5,248 nucleotides of DNA from Microcella sp. Lineage in GTDB: Bacteria > Actinomycetota > Actinomycetes > Actinomycetales > Microbacteriaceae. Positions within the stretch are counted from its first letter, which is position 1. Each line of letters starts with the position of its first letter. A program made the translations under genes and the position numbers. The stretch is taken from the NCBI GenBank assembly GCA_020216895.1, contig JAIWOM010000125.1, positions 1 to 5,248 of the forward strand, written 5' to 3'. The notes beneath the pieces are model-generated. The model had not been told where the DNA came from. It did not search any database and saw nothing but the letters and a program-made list of their open reading frames with translations. Of the stretch, positions 1-4,533 are shown piece after piece.

Positions 1-265
1 GGAAGGTCAGCCCGTCCCGCGCGAAGGGCGCCGCGGCGGCCACCCGCTCCGAGTCGATCTCGATGCCGACCACCCGGGCGTCGGGCCGCACCCGTCGGGC
101 GCGCTCGAGCAGCTCGAGCGCCGTCCAGTGCGCGGCGCCGTAGCCGAGGTCGACGATCAGGGGGTCGGATGCGCGTCGCAGGGCGGGATGCGCCGCGATG
201 AACCGATCCATGCGCCGGAGACGGTTGACGCCCGTCGTGCCCCGCGTGATCCGTCCCTCCGCCAT
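1..265 (-). CDS. Class I SAM-dependent methyltransferase, N-terminal part (gene runs off the left edge)
   Basis: I translated this by hand from an ATG at 265-263; 88 codons are visible and the frame stays open to the window edge. The protein begins MAEGRITRGTTGVNRLRRMD. At residues 37-44 it has VDLGYGAA, a glycine-rich SAM-binding motif I (more usually DxGxGxG). About 25 residues later comes VVGIEID (65-71), the acidic end of strand beta-2, where E69 or D71 would bind the SAM ribose. These features support the Rossmann-type methyltransferase fold. The catalytic and substrate-binding half is missing, so the substrate cannot be named. The gene is divergent from gpm with 66 bases between the starts. 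No strong Shine-Dalgarno sequence precedes the ATG, so the exact start is uncertain. This placement next to gpm is inferred to be an actinobacterial neighbourhood rather than a functional link. Confidence 0.82.
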   Translation of the reverse strand, partial: MAEGRITRGTTGVNRLRRMDRFIAAHPALRRASDPLIVDLGYGAAHWTALELLERARRVRPDARVVGIEIDSERVAAAAPFARDGLTF

Positions 266-317
266 ACGACCATTCTCGTGCCCGCGCCCGACCGCCGCGG
301 CCGGCCCTCGAGCCCTC

Positions 318-330
318 GGTAGGCTGGGGG
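318..330 (+). promoter_or_regulatory. Putative -10 region of gpm (TAGGCT), possibly leaderless
   Basis: TAGGCT at 320-325 fits the TAnnnT form of a sigma-70-type -10 element and is followed by a run of five G and then, after one C, the gpm ATG at 332. Only six bases separate the hexamer from the start codon, which would place transcription start at or next to the ATG. The 13-base context GGTAGGCTGGGGG differs at one base from the one upstream of carD (4499-4511). No good -35 is visible. The G-run could instead act as a weak ribosome-binding site for a longer transcript. Confidence 0.5.
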
Positions 331-331
331 C

Positions 332-1075
332 ATGACCTCCACGCTGATCCTGCTGCGCCACGGCCACTCCGTCTGGAACGAGAAGAACATCTTCACCGGC
401 TGGGTCGATGTCGGCCTCACCGAGCAGGGCAAGGCCGAGGCGCGCCGCGCCGGCGAACTCATCAAGGCGTCCGGTCTCGAGCCGCGCGTGCTGCACACGA
501 GCCTGCTGAAGCGCGCGATCCACACCGCCAACATCGCGCTCGAGGTCGCCGAGCTCGACTGGCTGCCGGTGAAGCGCAGCTGGCGCCTCAACGAGCGCCA
601 CTACGGCGCCCTGCAGGGCCTCAACAAGGCCGAGACGCTCGCCGCGCACGGCGAGGAACTGTTCATGACCTGGCGCCGCAGCTTCGACACCCCGCCGCCG
701 CCGCTCGCCGACGACGCCGAGTACAGCCAGGTGCACGACCCGCGCTACATCGGCATCGACGGCGACGTGCCGCGCACCGAGAGCCTCAAGCTGGTCATCG
801 ACCGGATGCTGCCCTACTGGCATGCGGAGATCACGAGCGACCTCGCCGCGGGCCGGACGGTTCTCGTGACCGCCCACGGCAACTCGCTGCGCGCCCTCGT
901 GAAGCACCTCGACGGCATCAGCGACGAGGCGATCGCCGAGCTGAACATCCCGACCGGCATCCCGCTCGTCTACGAGCTGGGCGACGACTTCATGCCCGTG
1001 AAGCCCGCCGAGTACCTCGACCCGGAGGCTGCCGCCGCGGGAGCCGCTGCCGTCGCCGCCCAGGGCAAGAAGTGA
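332..1075 (+). CDS. gpmA: 2,3-bisphosphoglycerate-dependent phosphoglycerate mutase
   Basis: Cytoplasmic glycolytic and gluconeogenic enzyme that interconverts 3-phosphoglycerate and 2-phosphoglycerate through a phosphohistidine intermediate. The 247 residues match the usual family length (about 250). LLRHGHS at 7-13 carries the phosphorylated His10. [10 protein letters not shown] at 21-30 is the family signature. R61 lies in the substrate-binding [10 protein letters not shown] segment. [11 protein letters not shown] at 87-97 contains the proton donor/acceptor Glu88 and Tyr91. [14 protein letters not shown] starting at 181 carries the second catalytic His182. The C-terminus is Ala/Gly-rich (about 233-247) and ends in two lysines, as in mycobacterial Gpm1. 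RHGHS replaces the commoner RHGES or RHGNS. The gene is monocistronic here: divergent from the methyltransferase and followed by a strong hairpin. Placement near senX3-regX3 mirrors gpm1-senX3-regX3 of M. tuberculosis. Confidence 0.97.
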   Translation: MTSTLILLRHGHSVWNEKNIFTGWVDVGLTEQGKAEARRAGELIKASGLEPRVLHTSLLKRAIHTANIALEVAELDWLPVKRSWRLNERHYGALQGLNKAETLAAHGEELFMTWRRSFDTPPPPLADDAEYSQVHDPRYIGIDGDVPRTESLKLVIDRMLPYWHAEITSDLAAGRTVLVTAHGNSLRALVKHLDGISDEAIAELNIPTGIPLVYELGDDFMPVKPAEYLDPEAAAAGAAAVAAQGKK

Positions 1076-1108
1076 CGCGGCGAGAGCAGTAGCGGGCATC
1101 CCCGCAAT

Positions 1109-1144
1109 GCGGAAGGCCCCGGCTCTCGAGCCGGGGCCTTCCGC
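1109..1144. terminator. Bidirectional hairpin terminator between gpm and phoU
   Basis: Perfect inverted repeat with 16-base arms (1109-1124 and 1129-1144; left arm GCGGAAGGCCCCGGCT) and a four-base CTCG loop. It sits 33 bases after the gpm stop and 23 bases beyond the phoU stop, so it can serve both convergent genes. No T-tract follows on either strand, which is common for hairpins at gene ends in high-GC actinobacteria. Termination is inferred from structure and position. Confidence 0.85.
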
Positions 1145-1167
1145 GTGTTCGCAGGATGCGCGCGCGA

Positions 1168-1818
1168 TCAGTCGACGGGCGACCAGTCGCCCGTGGCGAG
1201 GTACTGCACCTTCTTCGAGATCGAGACGGCGTGGTCGGCGAAGCGCTCGTGGTAGCGCGACGCGAGCGTGGCGTCGACCGTGTCGATGGCCTCGCCCTTC
1301 CAGGTCTCACCGAGCACCTTGTCGAAGACGCTGAGGTGCAGGGCGTCGATCTTGTCGTCCTCGTTGCGGATGTGCTCGGCGATCGCCACATCCTCGGTCT
1401 TCAGCAGCTCGACGAGCTTGCGGGCGATCTCGACATCGAGCGCGCCCATCTCCTTGAAGGTGCCGCGCAGGCTCTTCGGCACGACCTTGTCGGGGAACCG
1501 GTAGCGCGCCAACTGGGCGATGTGCTCGGCCATGTCGCCCATGCGCTCGAGCGAGGCGCTGATGCGCAGGGCGCTGACGACGACGCGCAGGTCGCGGGCG
1601 ACCGGCTGCTGGCGAGCCAGGATGTTGATCGCGAGCTCGTCGAGCTCGGCTGCGGCGACATCGATGCGCGTGTCGTCGGCGATCACCGTCTCGGCGAGGG
1701 AGACGTTCGACTCGTTGAACGCGGTCGTCGCGTTCTCGATCGAGACCGCGACGAGCTCGGCGATCTCGACGAGGCGCTCGCGCACCTCCCGGAGCTCCTG
1801 CTGGAACACTTCGCGCAT
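1168..1818 (-). CDS. phoU: Phosphate signalling regulator PhoU
   Basis: Cytoplasmic, all-helical negative regulator of the phosphate-starvation response. In other bacteria it links the Pst phosphate transporter to the partner histidine kinase. The 216 residues are normal length. The protein shows the internal duplication of the family, two three-helix bundles at roughly 5-105 and 117-210. Each carries the metal-binding signature: LERMGDMAEHIA at 90-101 (E91, R92, D95, H99) and HERFADHAVSI at 190-200 (E191, R192, D195, H196). The start is the ATG at 1818-1816, about 11 bases downstream of an AGAGGA ribosome-binding site at 1835-1830. An upstream in-frame ATG at 1840 is excluded by a stop four codons later. 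It is divergent from senX3-regX3, as expected for genes of one circuit, and convergent with gpm. No pst transporter genes are in the window. Repeated PhoU function by a second copy elsewhere cannot be excluded. Confidence 0.97.
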   Translation of the reverse strand: MREVFQQELREVRERLVEIAELVAVSIENATTAFNESNVSLAETVIADDTRIDVAAAELDELAINILARQQPVARDLRVVVSALRISASLERMGDMAEHIAQLARYRFPDKVVPKSLRGTFKEMGALDVEIARKLVELLKTEDVAIAEHIRNEDDKIDALHLSVFDKVLGETWKGEAIDTVDATLASRYHERFADHAVSISKKVQYLATGDWSPVD

Positions 1819-1874
1819 CTCGGCTCACGTCCTCTTCATGGTCGGCGGGTGTCGGCGCATTCCCTGTCACCGTG

Positions 1875-1892
1875 CCGTTCGACGGTGAACGG
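1875..1892. promoter_or_regulatory. Palindromic operator candidate containing GTTCACC (PHO-box-like half-site)
   Basis: The sequence CCGTTC-GACGGT-GAACGG is a perfect inverted repeat with six-base arms. Read on the minus strand it contains GTTCACC (1890-1884), identical to the seven-base core of the Streptomyces PhoP PHO box. The known PHO box is a direct repeat of 11-base units, and only one unit is clear here, so assignment to RegX3 is an inference. The site lies between phoU and senX3, where autoregulation by RegX3 would be expected. Confidence 0.4.
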
Positions 1893-1971
1893 TCTTTTGC
1901 CCGCAGGTTAATTCTCGGCGACGCCGCCCGTCTGGGGCCTTTCGGCACTCCGAGGGCTCATCACCGGTCAC

Positions 1972-1977
1972 TAATCT
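1972..1977 (+). promoter_or_regulatory. Putative -10 element of senX3-regX3 (TAATCT), leaderless layout
   Basis: TAATCT matches TAnnnT and ends seven bases before the senX3 ATG at 1985. No Shine-Dalgarno sequence lies between or just upstream, so a transcript starting at or next to the A of the ATG would be leaderless, a frequent arrangement in actinobacteria. No recognisable -35 is present about 17 bases upstream, which would fit a promoter depending on an activator. Confidence 0.5.
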
Positions 1978-1984
1978 AGTCGCC

Positions 1985-3136
1985 ATGGACTCGGCACTGC
2001 TGGTGCCCCTCGCTCTCGCGCTCGGCGCGGTCGTCGGGGGAGGTGCGGTCGTCGCGGTCATCGGGGCGGCCCGCCGGGGGCGGATGGCCGCCGAGGTCGC
2101 GTCGACGAGCGTTCCCGACGGGGTCGACCAGGTGATCCAGGTGCTCGAGTCGGCGGGCGTCGTGCTCGACCCCAGCAACAACGTGGTCTCCGCATCCCCC
2201 CGCGCCGTCACTCTGGGGCTGGTCTGGAACCGGACGCTCGTGCATGCCCGCCTCGTCGAGCTCGTCGACCGGGCGCGCCGCGCTGGCGAGCCGATCACCG
2301 AGGAGCTCGAGCTCTCGCGAGGCCCGCTCGGCGATGCCGCGCTGCACCTCTCGGCCCGGGCGGCCCGCCTCGGCAGCCGCTACATGCTGCTGCTCGTCGA
2401 GGACCGCACCGAGTCGTACCGCCTCGACGCCGTGAGGCGCGACTTCGTCGCCAACATCAGCCACGAGCTGAAGACCCCCATCGGCGCCATCGGCCTGCTC
2501 GGCGAGGCGCTCGGCCACGCTGCCGACGACCCCGTGCAGGTGCGTCGCTTCGCCGAGCAGCTGTCGAAGGAGTCGGCCCGCCTGGCGAGCCTGACCCAGG
2601 AGATCATCGAGCTCTCGCGCCTGCAGGCCAAGGACGCCCTGCTCCACCCCGACGTCGTCGAGCTCGATCAGGTCGTGGCCGCCGCCATCGACCAGAACCG
2701 CGTGCTCGCCGACTCGCGCCGGGTCGCCCTCGTCGGCGGCGGGCAGAAGGGCCTCCGCGTCTGGGGCGACGAGGCCATGCTCATCACCGCCGTGCACAAC
2801 CTCGTGCACAACGCCGTGCAGTACTCGCCCTCGCCGTCGCGCGTCGGCATCGGCGTCACGGCGACCGACGACGTCATCGAGATCGCCGTCACCGACCAGG
2901 GCATCGGCATCCCCGAGGACGAGCTCGACCGCGTCTTCGAGCGCTTCTTCCGCGTCGACCAGGCCCGGTCGCGCACGACGGGCGGCACGGGCCTCGGCCT
3001 GAGCATCGTCAAGCACGTGGTGCAGAACCACGGCGGCGATGTGCGCGTCTGGTCGCAGCCGGGCCGCGGCTCGACGTTCACCATCCGCCTGCCGCGCGTT
3101 CTCGAGCCGGCACCGACCCTCACGAAGGCCCGCTGA
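1985..3136 (+). CDS. senX3: Phosphate-responsive sensor histidine kinase SenX3 (PhoR-type)
   Basis: Membrane-anchored kinase that autophosphorylates and passes phosphate to RegX3 under phosphate limitation. Domains in order over 383 residues: one N-terminal membrane segment at about 4-29 followed by basic RRGR; a degenerate PAS-like region at about 45-142; HisKA with FVANISHELKTP at 154-165 and phospho-acceptor His160; HATPase_c with N-box HNLVHNAVQYSP (271-282, Asn276), G1 box DQGIGIP (304-310), F box FERFFRVD (318-325) and G2 box GGTGLGLSIV (333-342). There is no room for an extracytoplasmic sensor domain, so the signal probably arrives inside the cell through PhoU and Pst. It is slightly shorter than M. 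tuberculosis SenX3 (about 410). The start at 1985 is chosen because the membrane segment follows at once. Its TGA overlaps the regX3 ATG by one base. Could also be named phoR; orthology to SenX3 is supported by the neighbourhood. Confidence 0.95.
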   Translation: MDSALLVPLALALGAVVGGGAVVAVIGAARRGRMAAEVASTSVPDGVDQVIQVLESAGVVLDPSNNVVSASPRAVTLGLVWNRTLVHARLVELVDRARRAGEPITEELELSRGPLGDAALHLSARAARLGSRYMLLLVEDRTESYRLDAVRRDFVANISHELKTPIGAIGLLGEALGHAADDPVQVRRFAEQLSKESARLASLTQEIIELSRLQAKDALLHPDVVELDQVVAAAIDQNRVLADSRRVALVGGGQKGLRVWGDEAMLITAVHNLVHNAVQYSPSPSRVGIGVTATDDVIEIAVTDQGIGIPEDELDRVFERFFRVDQARSRTTGGTGLGLSIVKHVVQNHGGDVRVWSQPGRGSTFTIRLPRVLEPAPTLTKAR

Positions 3137-3816
3137 TGACCCGCATCCTGATCGTCGAGGACGAGGCCGCGCTCGCCGAGCCCCTCGCCTACCTGCTGAC
3201 CCGCGAGGGCTACGAGACCGTGGTCGCCGACGACGGGCTCGAGGCGCTCGCCGCCTTCGACCGGGGCGGCATCGACCTCGTGCTGCTCGACCTCATGCTG
3301 CCGGGCCTGGCCGGCACCGAGGTGTGCCGCGAGCTGCGGCAGCGCTCGAGCGTGCCGATCATCATGCTGACGGCGAAGGACAGCGAGGTCGACATCGTCG
3401 TCGGGCTCGAGCTGGGCGCCGATGACTACGTGACGAAGCCGTACTCGACCCGCGAGCTGCTGGCGCGCATCCGGGCGGTGCTGCGCCGTCAGACGGATGC
3501 GGGCGACGACGACGACAGCGTGCTCGCCGCGGGTACCGTGCGCATGGACGTCGAGAAGCACCAGGTGACCGTCGACGGCCAGGTCGTGGCGATGCCGCTC
3601 AAGGAGTTCGAGCTGCTCGAGCTGCTGCTGCGCAACGCCGGTCGCGTGCTCACGCGCGGGCAGCTCATCGACCGCGTCTGGGGCGCCGACTACTTCGGCG
3701 ACACGAAGACGCTCGACGTGCACGTCAAGCGGATCCGCTCGAAGATCGAGCCCGACCCGTCGAACCCGCGCATGCTCGTGACGGTTCGCGGTCTCGGCTA
3801 CCGCTTCGAGCAGTAG
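3136..3816 (+). CDS. regX3: OmpR/PhoB-family response regulator RegX3
   Basis: DNA-binding partner of SenX3 that activates phosphate-scavenging genes when phosphorylated. The 226 residues split into a receiver domain (about 1-118) and a winged-helix Trans_reg_C domain (about 128-225). The receiver shows the acidic pair Glu8/Asp9 in LIVEDE, phospho-acceptor Asp52 in VLLDLMLPG, Thr79 in IIMLTAKD and Lys101 in YVTKPYS. An acidic linker (DAGDDDD, 121-127) separates the domains. The effector domain has LLELLLRNAGRVLTRGQLID and LDVHVKRIRSKI (recognition helix, 193-204), and ends in the typical VRGLGYRFE. The ATG at 3136 shares its A with the senX3 TGA (TGATG), and GAAGG at 3124-3128 gives a ribosome-binding site seven bases upstream. 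This implies translational coupling and near-equal expression. In M. tuberculosis the two genes are separated by MIRU repeats; here they are not. Confidence 0.97.
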   Translation: MTRILIVEDEAALAEPLAYLLTREGYETVVADDGLEALAAFDRGGIDLVLLDLMLPGLAGTEVCRELRQRSSVPIIMLTAKDSEVDIVVGLELGADDYVTKPYSTRELLARIRAVLRRQTDAGDDDDSVLAAGTVRMDVEKHQVTVDGQVVAMPLKEFELLELLLRNAGRVLTRGQLIDRVWGADYFGDTKTLDVHVKRIRSKIEPDPSNPRMLVTVRGLGYRFEQ

Positions 3817-3827
3817 ACCGGGCTAGG

Positions 3828-3885
3828 GGATTCGTCGCCCGCAGGGCGAGTGAGGGAACTCGTCGCCCGGAGGGCGAGCTAGGGA
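3828..3885. repeat. Tandem imperfect 28-base repeat, each unit carrying a hairpin
   Basis: Bases 3828-3857 and 3856-3885 match at 25 of 30 positions with an offset of 28. Each unit contains TCGCCC-nnn-GGGCGA (stems 3835-3840/3844-3849 and 3863-3868/3872-3877) followed by a (C/G)TAGGGA- or TGAGGGA-like spacer. A third partial spacer copy (CTAGGGGA) occurs just before the first unit. The second unit contains the stop codon of the lipoprotein gene (3879-3881). Confidence 0.85.
3835..3877. terminator. Paired hairpins ending regX3 and the convergent lipoprotein gene
   Basis: Two short stem-loops of six base pairs with three-base loops (the second extends to CTCGTCGCCC/GGGCGAG-type pairing with a small mismatch) fill the 62 bases between the convergent regX3 and lipoprotein genes. 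Their position suggests bidirectional termination. Neither is followed by a T-run, so function is inferred. Confidence 0.5.
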
Positions 3886-4346
3886 ACAAAGAGCTCGTAC
3901 TCGGGCAGCGCCCCGTCGAGCACCGGAACCAGCACCTCGACGCCCTCCGCGCCCGGGTAGGCGAAGAAGAGGGGCACGAGGCCGCCGATGGTCGCGTCGG
4001 TGCCGGTGACGAGCAGCTGGTCCTGATCCGGTCCGCCGAAGGCGGTGCGTCCGTTCGCGCTCACGAAGATCTCCTCCGTGACGCGCTCGCCGCCCGCCTG
4101 CCACTGCACGGTGAGGCGGCGATCGGTGTCGGCCGTGCTCACCACGGTCATGACGAGGTTGAGCTCGTCGGGGTCCTCCCCGATCAGCAGCGCGTTGCGG
4201 ATCGACAGGTCGCCGACCTCCGCGCCGACCCCGTCGCTCGGATCGTAGTCCTTCTGGGTGGCGATGTTCGCCGAGAAGGTGCAGCCCGTGGCACCGAGAA
4301 GAAGGGCGGCCGCAAGGGCGATCGACGCCGCGACGCGAGATTTCAC
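3879..4346 (-). CDS. LpqE-like secreted lipoprotein, function unknown
   Basis: A 155-residue protein with a classic lipoprotein signal: basic MKSR, a hydrophobic stretch at about 5-18, and lipobox ATGC ending in Cys22. It would be lipidated at Cys22 and held on the outer face of the membrane. The mature part starts with YDPSDGVGAEVGDLSIRNALLI, split here as YDPSDGV (34-40) and IRNALLIGEDPD, a pattern I associate with actinobacterial lipoproteins encoded beside carD. It is predicted to be mostly beta, possibly an Ig-like fold (alternating hydrophobic strands, ends YELFVP). In M. tuberculosis lpqE (Rv3584) is divergent from carD (Rv3583c), the same arrangement as here, so I call it LpqE-like; I cannot align them. 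The start is a GTG at 4346, with AAGGAG (4359-4354) seven bases upstream. Relatives are sometimes labelled DNA modification methylase, which nothing in this sequence supports. Confidence 0.88.
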   Translation of the reverse strand: MKSRVAASIALAAALLLGATGCTFSANIATQKDYDPSDGVGAEVGDLSIRNALLIGEDPDELNLVMTVVSTADTDRRLTVQWQAGGERVTEEIFVSANGRTAFGGPDQDQLLVTGTDATIGGLVPLFFAYPGAEGVEVLVPVLDGALPEYELFVP

Positions 4347-4388
4347 GAGAGGTCTCCTTAAAGGCCGTCCGGGGGCCCAGGCGCACGT

Positions 4389-4400
4389 GTCGTCGACGAC
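4389..4400. repeat. 12-base palindrome in the lipoprotein 5' leader
   Basis: GTCGTCGACGAC is perfectly self-complementary. It lies about 43 bases upstream of the lipoprotein GTG and downstream of its predicted -10, so it would be transcribed. It may be an operator or simply chance in GC-rich DNA where GTCGAC and CGACGAC are frequent. Confidence 0.35.
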
Positions 4401-4418
4401 TCACAGAGGGCCGGGGCG

Positions 4419-4429
4419 AGTCTAGTCTA
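4419..4429 (-). promoter_or_regulatory. Putative -10 element(s) of the lipoprotein gene (tandem TAGACT)
   Basis: On the minus strand TAGACTAGACT holds two TAGACT hexamers sharing one base (4429-4424 and 4424-4419), the same hexamer as the carD -10. TTGCTT (4444-4439) lies 14 bases upstream of the second hexamer. Predicted transcription start near 4411-4413 leaves a leader of roughly 65 bases with a good ribosome-binding site. Confidence 0.5.
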
Positions 4430-4432
4430 GCG

Positions 4433-4453
4433 ACCGTTAAGCAACCGTTCGGC
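4433..4453. promoter_or_regulatory. 11-base-period direct repeat ACCGTT, PHO-box-like operator candidate
   Basis: ACCGTT occurs at 4433-4438 and 4444-4449, exactly 11 bases apart, giving units GTTAAGCAACC and GTTCGGCGGGC. The spacing equals one helical turn and equals that of actinobacterial PHO boxes (GTTCACC-N4 repeats), though the fourth to seventh bases of each unit fit poorly. It overlaps the presumed -35 of the lipoprotein promoter, so a bound protein could act on it. Confidence 0.35.
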
Positions 4454-4498
4454 GGGCTGTCGGGGGCCCTCGGGCCCGGATTGCTGGGAAATCCCTGT

Positions 4499-4511
4499 GG
4501 TAGACTGGGGG
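4499..4511 (+). promoter_or_regulatory. carD promoter, -10 element TAGACT
   Basis: TAGACT at 4501-4506 fits TAnnnT. It is embedded in GGTAGACTGGGGG, almost identical to the pre-gpm sequence. TTGCTG (4481-4486) is the best -35-like hexamer but sits only 14 bases upstream. Transcription is expected to begin near 4512-4514, leaving a leader of about 20 bases with AAGGA (4520-4524) nine bases before the ATG. Confidence 0.6.
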
Positions 4512-4533
4512 TTCTGCGGAAGGACCACCATCC

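Larger units (their letters stand above)
1819..1984. promoter_or_regulatory. Divergent phoU / senX3-regX3 control region
   Basis: This 166-base non-coding stretch must contain promoters for both phoU and senX3. It includes the phoU ribosome-binding site (1830-1835), an 18-base palindrome with a GTTCACC half-site (1875-1892), and a -10-like TAATCT immediately before senX3 (1972-1977). On the minus strand TAACCT (1910-1905) fits TAnnnT and could be a phoU -10; it has no convincing -35. The stretch around 1895-1915 is the least GC-rich part. No small ORF stands out. Confidence 0.6.
4347..4533. promoter_or_regulatory. Divergent lipoprotein / carD control region
   Basis: A 187-base non-coding stretch. 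From the lipoprotein side it contains a strong ribosome-binding site (4354-4359), a 12-base palindrome GTCGTCGACGAC (4389-4400), tandem TAGACT hexamers on the minus strand (4419-4429), an 11-base-period ACCGTT repeat (4433-4449), a GC-rich element with GGGCCC twice (4464-4469 and 4472-4477), the carD -10 (4501-4506) and the carD ribosome-binding site (4520-4524). A third GGGCCC lies at 4373-4378. Confidence 0.7.

Noticed and set aside
128..322. 64-codon open frame on the plus strand opposite the methyltransferase start
   Set aside because: It is antisense to a recognisable SAM-binding motif, has no ribosome-binding site and would end just before gpm without any family features.
1156..1911. 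251-codon open frame on the plus strand opposite phoU
   Set aside because: PhoU on the minus strand is unmistakable, including both metal-binding motifs and a ribosome-binding site. The antisense product is compositionally biased and has no family features.
1976..3031. 351-codon open frame on the minus strand opposite senX3
   Set aside because: The opposite strand encodes a complete histidine kinase with every motif. The antisense translation is a low-complexity Ala/Arg/Asp/Val/Leu mix typical of mirror frames in high-GC genes.
2668..3723. 351-codon open frame on the minus strand across the senX3-regX3 junction
   Set aside because: Antisense to two well-defined genes; absence of stops is explained by GC-rich third codon positions.
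3828..3885. Possible CRISPR or miniature inverted element from the tandem hairpin repeat
   Set aside because: There are only two units with no spacers of consistent length, no terminal inverted repeats with a target duplication and no cas genes. A terminator duplication is the simpler reading.
4464..4477. GGGCCC-TC-GGGCCC as a terminator or regulatory hairpin upstream of carD
   Set aside because: GGGCCC is itself a palindrome and frequent in this base composition, and the site lies upstream of the predicted transcription start of carD. Nothing ties it to a function.
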